Origin: Oscillatoria princeps RMCB-10
Lineage (GTDB): Bacteria; Cyanobacteriota; Cyanobacteriia; Cyanobacteriales; Oscillatoriaceae
Assembly (NCBI GenBank): GCA_019359235.1
Contig: JAHHHT010000007.1
Span: 270,860-334,859, forward strand
Length of the DNA stretch: 64,000 nt
Direction: 5' to 3'
In this document: one piece after another, positions 17,392-26,464 of the stretch
How positions within the stretch are numbered: position 1 is the first letter of the stretch
How the letters are laid out: each line of letters starts with the position of its first letter
Notes under the pieces: generated by a model
The model's database searches: none
Told to the model about the DNA's origin: nothing
The model's input: the letters and a program-made list of their open reading frames with translations, nothing else
Translations under genes and position numbers: made by a program

Positions 17392-18057
17392 ATGAATATT
17401 TACGTCCAGAGTCGCGGGTTTGAACAGGATTGTGACTACTGCTGGCTGCTGATTACTGAGGAGGATCAAAAACGGCAAGACCCTCCATGTTACCTGCAAA
17501 TCGCTGATTTAATCGAGACTGAGGCTCCTTCTGTGGTTCTGATGCGATTGCCGCAGGGGGAATTGCTTTTGCTTCTGACTGGCATTGAGGCTTTGGGGCG
17601 CACGGATTTTTACAAACGCCAGATTCTTATCTCTGTCGCTTGGGTCGGTGAAGCCTCTGACGAACGCCTTTTGCGGGCAATAGCAGCTAGCGCTCTAGAT
17701 GAAAAGAAGCGAAAATCCTTAACAGATAAAATTAATTGCGCCGTCACATCGGGCGGGCCATACGGCTTTCAGGTTTCGTTTCATGGGGTTCAGAAGATTT
17801 GTAAATCTTTTTTAAGAAGCGCCGCCAGAGGATTGACTGGGGACGCCCCTCCTGATATAACTAAGAAAACAAGCCGGAACTCGCCTGAGATGAAAAACGC
17901 GCTAGCTGAGGAACTCAAAACCTGTCGGTTGCCGGCAGGATATGGGCTGCTGGTCGCTGTCACGGGAATTCAGGAAGGCTCGGCTCTGCAGGCGGCTGGT
18001 GTTTGGCGAGGTCTGTCGAGTTTGGCAGATACGGATGATTGGCAGCTGTTTGACTGA
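17392..18057 (+). CDS. Uncharacterised 221-aa protein of the conflict-type block
   Basis: No named family recognised, but the start (MNIYVQSRGFEQDCDYCWL) and the middle (FYKRQILISVAWVGEA, LLRAIAASALD) look like a conserved cyanobacterial protein type. The fold appears alpha/beta in the first 120 residues, then a mainly helical tail with a charged linker at about 160-180. The gene lies between the GTPase (181 bp upstream) and the vWA gene (26 bp downstream), the position of GTPase-associated adaptor proteins in comparable systems; I do not claim homology. ATG start at 17392. Confidence 0.65.
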   Translation: MNIYVQSRGFEQDCDYCWLLITEEDQKRQDPPCYLQIADLIETEAPSVVLMRLPQGELLLLLTGIEALGRTDFYKRQILISVAWVGEASDERLLRAIAASALDEKKRKSLTDKINCAVTSGGPYGFQVSFHGVQKICKSFLRSAARGLTGDAPPDITKKTSRNSPEMKNALAEELKTCRLPAGYGLLVAVTGIQEGSALQAAGVWRGLSSLADTDDWQLFD

Positions 18058-18083
18058 TTGGCCCAAAAATCGGAGAGGAATGT

Positions 18084-18719
18084 ATGGCGCAGTATTTTAT
18101 TCTAATCGATGGGAGTTTATCGATGAATTCTACAGACTCTCCCAACAGGGAGAGCCAGTGGGATTCCTTAAAAAATCGCGTCCCGGAGCAGATTTGCCAA
18201 ATTTTGCAAATTCCCCTGGCCGGTGAGGGCGGGGAATTTAAGCTGAGATTTTTTAACGATTTTTTTGTCCGAGATACTGGAAAAATTTTTCCGCTGCATC
18301 CGGACAAGTCATCCCGAGAACTCCTCTCACAAATTTTGCAGGAAAATCCGCCGAAAGGAGCCACTTATCTCGCCCCAACCCTTAAGGAAGTATTAGAAGA
18401 TTGCTCAGTCAGCTTGAATCCTGGCCTGAGTTCCCAGGCATTTGTAATTATCTACACAGACGGTCAGCTGGCTGACCGAAGTGAGTTTGTCAATCTGCTC
18501 TCAGATACATGCCGGCAACTCAACAGCCCAGACCCGCTCAAAATTGCGATGGTTGGGGTCGGGATTGACGATAGGAGTGAGGTTGGGCCAGAATTATATC
18601 AAAAGATTGCGCAAAACGGCTACAAGTTTAAAGATAGAGAGGGAAGGGATTGCAATATCTTTAAATTTCAGTTGCTGGAGCAAATTCCCGACATTGTGAA
18701 TTTTCTTAACGATGTGTGA
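18084..18719 (+). CDS. von Willebrand factor A domain protein
   Basis: 211 residues, all one vWA domain. The complete MIDAS metal site is visible: DxSxS at residues 9-13 (DGSLS), the Thr in GATYLAPTL (T94), and the Asp in YTDGQL (D126). The C-terminal third has a further hydrophobic strand (KIAMVGVGID) and a helix. vWA proteins of this size act as protein-binding adaptors in bacterial conflict and TerY-like systems. The ribosome site GAGAGGA lies 5-8 bases before the ATG. It follows the 221-aa gene by 26 bp. Confidence 0.85.
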   Translation: MAQYFILIDGSLSMNSTDSPNRESQWDSLKNRVPEQICQILQIPLAGEGGEFKLRFFNDFFVRDTGKIFPLHPDKSSRELLSQILQENPPKGATYLAPTLKEVLEDCSVSLNPGLSSQAFVIIYTDGQLADRSEFVNLLSDTCRQLNSPDPLKIAMVGVGIDDRSEVGPELYQKIAQNGYKFKDREGRDCNIFKFQLLEQIPDIVNFLNDV

Positions 18720-18994
18720 ATTTTGATAGCGGGCGGGTTGACAGGGTGAGCGAGACAGCGCTACGGTTAAGTAGAAGTATAGATTTTGCCTAGTCGGCTT
18801 GTCAGCGGAGGGGGTGAGATTGTGTCCGATTGCATCAGTGTGGTATTATCCAGATTGCTCCCGCTCAGCAGCGGGAGTGAGAAACCCGCCCCTACAACGT
18901 CTTTAACGATCCCAAATCGCAGGCAACCGGGCATGATATAAGCTCCTAAGGGAGCAGTAGCGCCGGCCCAGATGTCGTCCACGAAGAAAGGGGG
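18720..18994. other. Spacer before the NACHT gene
   Basis: 275 bp with CTCCCGCTCAGCAGCGGGAG (a short hairpin at 18857-18877) and AGCTCCTAAGGGAGCAGTAG (18940-18960). It may carry a separate promoter or an attenuating structure for the NACHT gene. No gene seen. Confidence 0.5.
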
Positions 18995-21328
18995 ATGAAA
19001 TCATTGAGCAGCTTAATGCTGATGCTCCATTCGCCGGGAGAGGAGGCGACGGTTATCTTCCTGCTGATGGCCATCCTTTACCTGATTGTATTTGCACCTA
19101 CTCGGAAGCCGAGAACCCAGACAAATTTTAGTGTGGAGAGCAAAGATATGCCCATTAGTAATTACCGGGACAGGGTAATCGCCCCCCTGCCCGATCAGAA
19201 GGTGTTTCAAGAAAAGGATATCTCGTTCGCAGATATCTATGTGCGGCTGAATGTCAGAAGCGTGGTAAATGGCCAGATCGTTGGAGGCCCTCAGATCATT
19301 GACCCCTGGGTACAGGGTATGCTAAGGCAGGACGCTCAACAGAATAATGTGATGTTTATTCAAGGACCTGCCGGACGGGGGAAGAGTATCTTTTGTCGGA
19401 TGTTTGCTGCTTCTTTGCTGAACGATCCGGATTTGGGTGCCGTCTGGACACCCGTGCTGATTCGGTTGCGGTATATCGATCAATTGATGGGAAATTTTCT
19501 AGATACTTTACGAAATGGAGTTCAAAAAGAAGTAGCGATAGCCAATGCGGACGGAGCTGATTTTACCACAGATGATGATAGCTGGTTTACGGGCAATAAT
19601 CAAAATACTCGATTTTTGTTCCTGCTGGATGGCTTTGATGAGTTAGCGATGCAGGGGCGACCCAGTGACAGAATAAACCAGCTTATCCAGGACGTGGCGC
19701 AATATCAGGGAGATCCCCAAATAAATCCCATAGGGCATCGGTTTTTGATTACGGGGCGTCCGCTAGTTTTGCTGAATGCCGCCAACTTGCCAGCGAATCT
19801 AACCCGTGTGGAAATCCAGAACATGGATAACGCCCTTCGGAGTCAGTGGTTGCAGCAATGGTCAATAAAAGTAGGCCAGGAAAAAGCTGCTGGATTTGGA
19901 TATTTTTTAACTCACTGTCCCCAGCGGGTGAATGAGTTAGCCCGAGAGCCTCTATTACTTTACGTTTTGGCATTGATGCACCGAAATTACAATCTGCTCG
20001 ATCCCGGGTCTGGGGAGGAACTCGCCGGCGTCAAGGCAGAAATCAAAATTTATGAAGAATACTTGGATTGGGTGCTGACCAAACAGCGTCCGGGCGATCT
20101 CAACCCGACATTAACGAAACTGAAAGTAGGGGAGCTGAAGCTAGTCCTAGAAGAAGCTGCTCTTTGCGCAGTCCAGTCGGGCGGGGGATGTGCCTCGCTT
20201 GCGATGTTAGATAACCGCCTCCAGCAAAATCCAGTCTATAATAACATCACAGCCGCCCAGACTCAGCTATTCGGAGATAACCCTCTGATCGGTGGATTGG
20301 CGACTTTCTACATCCAGCCTGCTGTCCCTCAGCAAGGTTCAGTGGAGTTTCTCCACAGCAACTTCCGCGATTTTCTCTGTGCGAAGAAGCTGAAAACCTG
20401 CCTGGAAAAGTGGACACAACAGCCTGAAGGCCAAAATCTAGACCAGGACATCTATGATTTGCTAGGTTATGGTGGCCTGACACAAGAGACTGTCGATTAC
20501 CTGATGGAACTGCTGGACAATAGTCAGGAATTTAACAAGGCAGACGTTTGGGGGAAGTGGCCTGCGGTGAAGCTGTTCAAGCACCTGAGAAGTTTCTATG
20601 AGTCCTGGGTCAGAGAAAAAACTGATGAGCAAATACCAGCAAGAAAATTGGCTGAGCAAAAGCAGCAGCAATTACAGCCCGGAATTCAGCGAAAAGCAGA
20701 ACAGGTAGATGTGTTTGCGGAACTGAACGTGATGATTTTGCTGTTGGAGTTGCACCGATATGCTGAGCGAAAAGATAACCTGAGAGGTAAAATTGTCTTC
20801 TATCCCTGCGGACAAAACGGCATTCCAGGATTTGATAGCGTTCAATTGCGTCGCCTGATCGCATACAGCAACTTTAACTTGGGCAACTTGCAAGAATATA
20901 CTTTCGCAAAGATAGTTGGGCCATTTCTCAGTGAAACCAGACTCAACGAGGCCAATCTCAGTGGCCTGGATCTCAGTGGTGCCAACCTCAGTAAAGCCAA
21001 CCTTATTGACGCTGACCTCAGCAACGCAACTCTCACGGGTGCCACCCTCACTGACGCCTATCTCAATAGCGTAAATCTCAGCTACGCTACCCTTACAGGT
21101 GCAAACCTGAGCAACACAAATCTCAATGGTGCCATTCTCAAGAGTGCTGTCCTCACTAACGCTGACCTGAGCTGCGCCTATCTGGGGGGTGCCAACTTGA
21201 GAGACGCCGATCTGACTGGCGCAAAACTCCAGGACGCCATGCTCTGCAGCGTCGATTTTACTGGCGCAAATTTAAACAACATTCAATGGAATGATGCAAC
21301 TAACCGGCTGGGCTGTCGAGGGCTGTAG
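18995..21328 (+). CDS. Membrane-anchored NACHT NTPase with pentapeptide repeats
   Basis: 777 residues. There is an N-terminal TM helix (about 18-34), then a NACHT STAND domain: Walker A GPAGRGKS (124-131), Walker B FLFLLDGFDEL (207-217), a sensor-type FLITGRP (about 250), and the winged-helix-like area REPLLLYVLALMH. A helical arm (about 350-620) is followed by about 24 pentapeptide repeats (roughly 645-765; e.g. LSGANLSKANLIDADLS). Pentapeptide repeats make a right-handed helix used for binding; NACHT proteins signal or kill on ligand sensing. It likely forms the membrane sensor/effector of the block. Confidence 0.88.
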   Translation: MKSLSSLMLMLHSPGEEATVIFLLMAILYLIVFAPTRKPRTQTNFSVESKDMPISNYRDRVIAPLPDQKVFQEKDISFADIYVRLNVRSVVNGQIVGGPQIIDPWVQGMLRQDAQQNNVMFIQGPAGRGKSIFCRMFAASLLNDPDLGAVWTPVLIRLRYIDQLMGNFLDTLRNGVQKEVAIANADGADFTTDDDSWFTGNNQNTRFLFLLDGFDELAMQGRPSDRINQLIQDVAQYQGDPQINPIGHRFLITGRPLVLLNAANLPANLTRVEIQNMDNALRSQWLQQWSIKVGQEKAAGFGYFLTHCPQRVNELAREPLLLYVLALMHRNYNLLDPGSGEELAGVKAEIKIYEEYLDWVLTKQRPGDLNPTLTKLKVGELKLVLEEAALCAVQSGGGCASLAMLDNRLQQNPVYNNITAAQTQLFGDNPLIGGLATFYIQPAVPQQGSVEFLHSNFRDFLCAKKLKTCLEKWTQQPEGQNLDQDIYDLLGYGGLTQETVDYLMELLDNSQEFNKADVWGKWPAVKLFKHLRSFYESWVREKTDEQIPARKLAEQKQQQLQPGIQRKAEQVDVFAELNVMILLLELHRYAERKDNLRGKIVFYPCGQNGIPGFDSVQLRRLIAYSNFNLGNLQEYTFAKIVGPFLSETRLNEANLSGLDLSGANLSKANLIDADLSNATLTGATLTDAYLNSVNLSYATLTGANLSNTNLNGAILKSAVLTNADLSCAYLGGANLRDADLTGAKLQDAMLCSVDFTGANLNNIQWNDATNRLGCRGL

Positions 21329-21700
21329 AGGGCTGAATATGGCGCTTAATGTTCCTGCTAAATTGAGGCAAAGGTTGCAAGATATGGGGGTGAGAGAAAA
21401 TAATTTACATCCGCCCCACACTCAGCCATTTTTGGGGAGATAATATTGGCAGTTGCGCTTATCGCCCGAAGGCCGGCTACCCTCTTAAAGTGGGACAATT
21501 TAGAGTCCACCTTCTTGTAGAGACGCGATTTATCGCCTCTCCCGATTAAGCGCCTCTCCCGATAAATCCCGTCTCCCCATTTATGGCGTCTGCCTGTTTC
21601 CGATTAAGTGGATAGCCCGAAAGAAATGGCTTGGCTAAAGCGCGTGTGTCGCAACTGCAAGCACCGGTTATAATTTCAAAAAAAATGGAGTCCCTAACCT
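21329..21700. other. Intergenic region with short repeats and a possible small ORF
   Basis: A possible 34-codon frame at 21339-21443 (ATG; MALNVPAKLRQRLQDMG) has an ordinary amphipathic look but no ribosome-site support. 21519-21592 holds TAGAGACGCG..CGCCTCTCCCGAT repeats in short tandem. The first glucokinase promoter is expected near the end. Confidence 0.4.
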
Positions 21701-22813
21701 ATGACATTAATACTAGCTGGAGATGTGGGTCGCCTTAATACCCTGCGGCTGGTTGACACGGAAGCTAGACCACCCTTACAGAGGAGTTTCGAGAAAAATT
21801 ACCGCAGCGCTGACTATGAAAATAGCGGTTTGCTTGCAATGGTACGGCAGTTTCTGCAAGACGCAGCTATGCCACCAAACTTAAGCGCTTCGTTACACAA
21901 CCCTGCTGTTGCTAAAAAGGCTTGTTTCGCCCTGCCTTGTCCGATTATAAACAACACAGCCAACTTGACTTACAAGCTAAGGTGGCCCCAGATAGCTGCC
22001 GAACAACTGGCGCAGGCATTCCGATTCAACCAGATTGGATTAATCAACGATTTTGAAGCCGTTGGGTTTGGCGTCATTACCCTGGAGGAGTCGGATCTGC
22101 ACACGTTACAACAGGGAAATCCTGGGAAGGGGAGTCCCCAGGAACGGAATCAAATTGCTATAATAGGAGCGGGTTCTGGACTGGGAGAAGCCTTTGTCAT
22201 TAAGGATGCAATTAAAAAACCTGATGGGGTCGCCACTCCTATCGTCTGTGCGTCGGAAGGGGGGCATGCCGACTACGCTCCCTATTCGCAGTATGAAATA
22301 GATTTGTGGACATTTTTACAAAAGGATACCGACAGTTTGCACGTTGACATGGAGATGGTCATCTCCGGGAAGGGGATTCTGCAAATTTATCGGTTTTTGC
22401 GCGACGTTCGCCAGTTGTCCGAATCTCCAGACATGGCAAAAATTGTTAAGACTTGGGAGGAAGAAGCCAAGCTTGGGGTGAAGAGTCTCGACCCGGCAGC
22501 TGAAATAGCCAAAGCTGCTCTATTTAAACGCGATCCTCTCTGCGAAAAATCTATGCAGATATTCCTGAAAGCCTATGGGGCTGAAGCGGGCAATTTTGCT
22601 CTTAAACTCAAACCCTACGGTGGGCTTTATGTGGCAGGCAGCATCGCTCCCAGAATTCTACCGCTATTTAAGGGAGTGGATTTCCTCGATGCCTTTAATC
22701 AGAAAGGCAAGGTGGGCAAGAACCTGCTCCCAGATATACCCGTGCGTGTTGTTTTGAATCCCCAGGTAGGGCTAAAGGGCGCTGAGTATTATGCTGTTAA
22801 CGTTCTGAATTGA
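21701..22813 (+). CDS. Glucokinase-like paralogue with damaged phosphate-binding motif
   Basis: 370 residues, glucokinase (ROK-independent, Glk family) fold. The N-terminal phosphate-1 motif should be GDIGGTNTRL and reads GDVGRLNTLRL; the AVAGPV motif reads ALPCPI. The conserved LINDFEAVGFG (substrate Asp region), GAGSGLG (phosphate-2, normally GAGTGLG) and SEGGHADYAP are kept, as is GGLYVAGSIAP. It may therefore bind sugar without phosphorylating it, or have altered activity. An intact paralogue lies convergently at 22951-23970. Start ATG at 21701 with ATGGAGTCCC upstream. Confidence 0.78.
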   Translation: MTLILAGDVGRLNTLRLVDTEARPPLQRSFEKNYRSADYENSGLLAMVRQFLQDAAMPPNLSASLHNPAVAKKACFALPCPIINNTANLTYKLRWPQIAAEQLAQAFRFNQIGLINDFEAVGFGVITLEESDLHTLQQGNPGKGSPQERNQIAIIGAGSGLGEAFVIKDAIKKPDGVATPIVCASEGGHADYAPYSQYEIDLWTFLQKDTDSLHVDMEMVISGKGILQIYRFLRDVRQLSESPDMAKIVKTWEEEAKLGVKSLDPAAEIAKAALFKRDPLCEKSMQIFLKAYGAEAGNFALKLKPYGGLYVAGSIAPRILPLFKGVDFLDAFNQKGKVGKNLLPDIPVRVVLNPQVGLKGAEYYAVNVLN

Positions 22814-22950
22814 GCACCGGCGTCAGCACCACCGGCATTAACCTAAAACGCGGGCATTAATTTGCAGATGCGCCGGTGGAGAGGCGCATCTGCCAACCCT
22901 AACAATGAAATCCGGTCAACTGAGAACACCAGACGGGAAACAGCCCATCC

Positions 22951-23970
22951 CTACATTTTAGTGGTAGCATAGTTAGCAGCGCCAATCAGCCCCACCGCTT
23001 CATTCATAACAACATACACCGGCACCTTTTCCATTACCGAACTCAACCGGCCCTTGTCCTTGAAAGCCTTTAAAAAGCCGCCCCCCTTCATCAGTTCGAT
23101 ATTTTTGGCTGCGATGCCACCGGCAATATATAAACCCCCGTAAGGCAGATTGTAGAGAGCGAGATTGCCCGCATCCGCCCCGTATGCTTCCATAAAGATT
23201 TGCATTGTGCGCTCACAGAGAAAACTGCTTTTCTGCGCCGCCGCTTTGGCAATCGCCTCCGCCGGATCGGGTGCGTTCAGAATATCACCCACTGGTTCTC
23301 CGGGAAATTTGCGGTCGCGCAAAAATTTGAAAATATCAACAATTGCCGGCCCCGAAAGCACTCGCTCTACGGAAACGTGAGATATATTATACCGCTCTTG
23401 CAAATAGAGCAACAGCTCAAATTCCCACTCAGTGCGAGCGGCAAAATCAGCATGGCCACCTTCGGAAGCCCCGACATTATAAGTGCCCCCCTCTCGCGTT
23501 ACATACCCTTTTCCCAAACCAGTACCAGCACCGATGATAGCAAGAGGGGCATCTGGCTGAGGTTCTGCATTCTGTAAGATTTCCAGGTCTTGTGGGTCGC
23601 TTTCCTTTAAACTCTGAATGCCGTAACCGACCGCAGCGAAATCGTTAATCAAGCTCACCTTCTCGATTTCCAGTTCTTTCTGCAAGGCTTCCGCTTCTAG
23701 CCGTGGCCAATGTCCTAGATTGCTGATTTTCTCACAGGTGTTGTTGACCACCGGCCCCGCAACCGCAAAACAAGCTTTTGTGGGTGGTGTGTAGTTTTGT
23801 TTCTGACTGGCCTCTTTCAAAAAGTCCTCCACAATTTCCACCAAATTTTGAAACTTGCTACAGGCGTAAGTCTTTTCATAGAAAGGTTGCCGTGAGGCTG
23901 ACCCATTTTCGACTCCCACCAAGCGCAGTCTCGTGTTTGTTCCGCCTATATCGCCTGCTAGTAATGACAT
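22951..23970 (-). CDS. glk: Glucokinase
   Basis: From the ATG at 23970 the protein is 339 residues with an intact Glk signature: GDIGGTNTRL (6-15), CFAVAGPV, LINDFAAVGYGI with the catalytic Asp, GAGTGLGKGYV, ASEGGHADFA (sugar-binding Glu/His) and GGLYIAGGIA. It phosphorylates glucose with ATP for glycolysis or glycogen metabolism. The open frame runs upstream to 24156 through GC-rich repeat sequence without homology, so I use 23970. It is convergent with the paralogue at 21701-22813, gap 137 bp. Confidence 0.93.
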   Translation of the reverse strand: MSLLAGDIGGTNTRLRLVGVENGSASRQPFYEKTYACSKFQNLVEIVEDFLKEASQKQNYTPPTKACFAVAGPVVNNTCEKISNLGHWPRLEAEALQKELEIEKVSLINDFAAVGYGIQSLKESDPQDLEILQNAEPQPDAPLAIIGAGTGLGKGYVTREGGTYNVGASEGGHADFAARTEWEFELLLYLQERYNISHVSVERVLSGPAIVDIFKFLRDRKFPGEPVGDILNAPDPAEAIAKAAAQKSSFLCERTMQIFMEAYGADAGNLALYNLPYGGLYIAGGIAAKNIELMKGGGFLKAFKDKGRLSSVMEKVPVYVVMNEAVGLIGAANYATTKM

Positions 23971-24856
23971 CGGCTGCTTTCTCCTATTCTTTGTTAGTAG
24001 GGAGGATCTCAGTTTTGCAAAAAGCCCGACTCCAACTGCCGGTTGGGGAAATCCCACGTCTTTCCCTCTCCCCGTTTTTGGGACAGGCGAGACGCCTTTC
24101 CTACGGGTAAGGGATTCATTCTGGGGTTGGGGGCTGGGGTTCCGAGCTCGCTGCAAAAGTGAGACGCACTCTGCTAAGTTAAGTTTAATTGCTCAATTGA
24201 AATTTGTCTAGTTTGGCAACAGTTGCAGTAGCAGATTTTAACCGGCCTGTGGGCCACCAGTACCACCGGCGCGACGCCCCCACACCCGCCCGCCAGCAGG
24301 GGCGGCGATTGTGATCACCACCCCCACAGCGAGGGAGACTGACAGGTTTGTGGAACACCGGCGGCGCGTTGAGCACCAGTATGTAGAACGCCCAGTTGCG
24401 TCTCTACCAGTCGAGCTCCGAGCTCCATCGTTCGAGCTCTGAACTCCATCAGTCGAGCTCCGAGCTCCATCGTTCGAGCTCTGAGGTCCATCATCCGAGC
24501 TCTGAGCTCCATCGTTCGAGCTCTGAGCTCCATCGTTCGAGCTCTGAGCTCCATTGTTCGAGCTCTGAACTCCATCGTTCGAGCTCCGAGCTCCATCGTT
24601 CGAGCTCCGAGCTCCATCAGTCGAGCTCTGAGCTCCATCAGTCGAGCTTTTAGGTGAATCTTCTCGAAAACCCCACCTCTTTCTCCCTCTCCCCGTGCAC
24701 GCGGAAGGGGGTTGGGGGGTGGGGTTCATCCCACCAATGCGCAACGCCTTTTTCTTACTCCCCCTCTCCCCTTGTGGGAGAGGGGGTTGGGGGGTGAGGG
24801 GGTATGTTTGCGGTAAGAAACCCGGTTTCTTAAAGAAACCGGGTTTCCCAGTACCC
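23971..24856. other. Repeat-rich region with a 21-bp tandem array
   Basis: It contains GGGACAGGCGAGACGCCTTTCC (24081-24102), a tandem array (24409-24650), a CCCCTCTCCCC..GGGGG element at 24671-24730 and 24762-24800, and a GAAACCCGGTTTCTT hairpin (24818-24848). Open frames across the array exist in several frames because the period is a multiple of three; I see no gene. Confidence 0.6.
24409..24650 (-). repeat. 21-bp tandem repeat array, about 11 full units
   Basis: Units read GTTCGAGCTCTGAGCTCCATC on the plus strand, with variation at the first three bases (GTT/AGT/ATC) and at CCG/CTG. Eleven full units run from 24409 to 24639, plus a partial. On the minus strand the core is CTCGAACGATGGAG, shared with the 22-bp array at 58896-59049. 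There are no CRISPR-like unique spacers. Confidence 0.9.
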
Positions 24857-26389
24857 TCACCGGCGCACCATTCGCGCCAAAACATTGCGGGTGATTTGCT
24901 CAGCTGCTGGATTCAGGCGGGAGGGGCGCAATTTATCCGCATTATAATCGTCCAGCCCCCAACTCCACTGCATGGTGCCGGTGGCAAAAACAGTCGCACC
25001 GGCATCCGCAGTATAAACTGTCATGTCGCTGTAGCGAGTGGCACCCTCATATTGATAGGGCGAGTGACAGACGCGCACGGTATTTGCCGGCGCATTGCCA
25101 AACATCCGGTCAACTTCATAACCTAGCAATCCCGGCAATTTGTCCCCAGGTTGCAAGCCGGTGCCGGCAAGCAACCAGTCTGGCGCACCGGCATGGATAA
25201 CCATATCCGCATCTACCTGAAATGTCTCGTACATCACCCCAATTAAAGCGTCTTCCGGGCGATTCACCCGTTTGTTGCGCCACCGCGCTGTAATGCGGGA
25301 TTTGTCGCTAGTGTCGCGAACGCGGGCCAATGGATCTTTGGCAGCCATCTCTTTATAGCCTACAATAGTGCGGTTCAAGTCGCCGGTGATGCGGCTGGGT
25401 TCAAATCGGATTTGCCAGTAACAGCTATTGGCAGAGAAAAAGCCGAGACTGACACCTCTGTCGCGGGCGGCTTCCACATTGTGCCGCATCTCCCACGACC
25501 AATACTCGTCGTGCCCAACTGAGAGAAAGGCTTTCTGAGATAATAGCAATTTAGGGTTAAAATGAGTGTCCATATTCGTGGCGTAAGTAACATCGTAGCC
25601 TTCCCGTTCCAGCCACCGCACCATGTTGTATTCCCAGGCGGCGCTGGCGGCTCTTCTTTTCGGCTGGAGGTTGGTTAAGAACTCACCGGCACCCATACCG
25701 TATGCAGCCTGTCGGTTGGGACTGGCGGCGTAAGGCCGGTTGAAGGACACTTTGTAAGCTTGTTTGCCTTTGCTGTTCCAGCGGTAAAGGGATTTCCCGC
25801 CCCAATTATTATAAGCTTGAAAGGTGGTGACGCTAGATTGGAAGAGGATATCAGACGCCCGTTCGTCATCGCGCACCACAAAGATGATGTAACTTTGCTT
25901 GCCAGATTTGCCGGCAGTCAGTTTGGCTAAATAAATCCCACTCGCCCAGTCTGTTGGGTCAGCTGGGTTGTTGGGTACAGTGAGAATATAAGGGTCTTTC
26001 CAGTGGCACTCAATCAGTCCGGAGGCTTGCTCTTCGATGGGGGGCGGCTGCGGCGTGCCGGTGCGAACAATCGGGCCAGTGATCCGGCGTGCGCCGGTGC
26101 CATTATACCAGCCGGTGCGTAAAATTTCTATAGTATAATTCGGCTCGCGAGTATTGACAAAAAGCGCAATTTGTGAGCCGCGACTGACGCTCGTGAGGGA
26201 GGCGTAGCCTTCGATTTCGCGTTTGGTGGCGGGGTTGGTGAGGTGCCAGCTGGTGGTGCCGGCTTTTTGGTTTTCGGCGGCGGTGGGATTGGCCGGCTTG
26301 TTTTGCGAGAGTGCCGGTGGGCGGGAGAGAATGGGGGTGGCGACGCCGAGTAAGAAGGCTTTTAAGAGGGTTCTGCGGGTGGGGTTCAT
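24857..26389 (-). CDS. Tat-exported N,N-dimethylformamidase beta-subunit-like protein
   Basis: 510 residues. A twin-arginine-type signal peptide (PTRRTLLKAFLLG, hydrophobic to about residue 25, then an Ala/Pro cleavage area) precedes a domain of the N,N-dimethylformamidase large-subunit-like C-terminal type: EGYASLTSVSRGSQIALFV, ILRTGWYNGTGAR, VTTFQAYNNWGGKSLY, LLSQKAFLSVGHDEYWS and ANSCYWQIRF. These are secreted or periplasmic; the true substrate is unknown for most cyanobacterial members, and dimethylformamide use is not implied. ATG at 26389. Confidence 0.85.
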   Translation of the reverse strand: MNPTRRTLLKAFLLGVATPILSRPPALSQNKPANPTAAENQKAGTTSWHLTNPATKREIEGYASLTSVSRGSQIALFVNTREPNYTIEILRTGWYNGTGARRITGPIVRTGTPQPPPIEEQASGLIECHWKDPYILTVPNNPADPTDWASGIYLAKLTAGKSGKQSYIIFVVRDDERASDILFQSSVTTFQAYNNWGGKSLYRWNSKGKQAYKVSFNRPYAASPNRQAAYGMGAGEFLTNLQPKRRAASAAWEYNMVRWLEREGYDVTYATNMDTHFNPKLLLSQKAFLSVGHDEYWSWEMRHNVEAARDRGVSLGFFSANSCYWQIRFEPSRITGDLNRTIVGYKEMAAKDPLARVRDTSDKSRITARWRNKRVNRPEDALIGVMYETFQVDADMVIHAGAPDWLLAGTGLQPGDKLPGLLGYEVDRMFGNAPANTVRVCHSPYQYEGATRYSDMTVYTADAGATVFATGTMQWSWGLDDYNADKLRPSRLNPAAEQITRNVLARMVRR

Positions 26390-26464
26390 GGGATCGCAAC
26401 AGCAGTCTGAGGGTAAACTCTTGATAAGAATACCAGAAAGCCGGTTTGTTTAAGAATACCAGAA

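Noticed and set aside
18767..18982. 71-codon minus-strand frame before the NACHT gene
   Set aside because: No start signal, no family, opposite orientation to the block and within repeat-like sequence.
24409..24650. Tandem array considered as a CRISPR
   Set aside because: Units are contiguous with no unique spacers, and no cas gene is in the window.
24238..24885. 215-codon minus-strand frame across the 21-bp array
   Set aside because: Composed of repeats (SSNDGAQ periods) and GC-rich linker; no start context or conserved domain.
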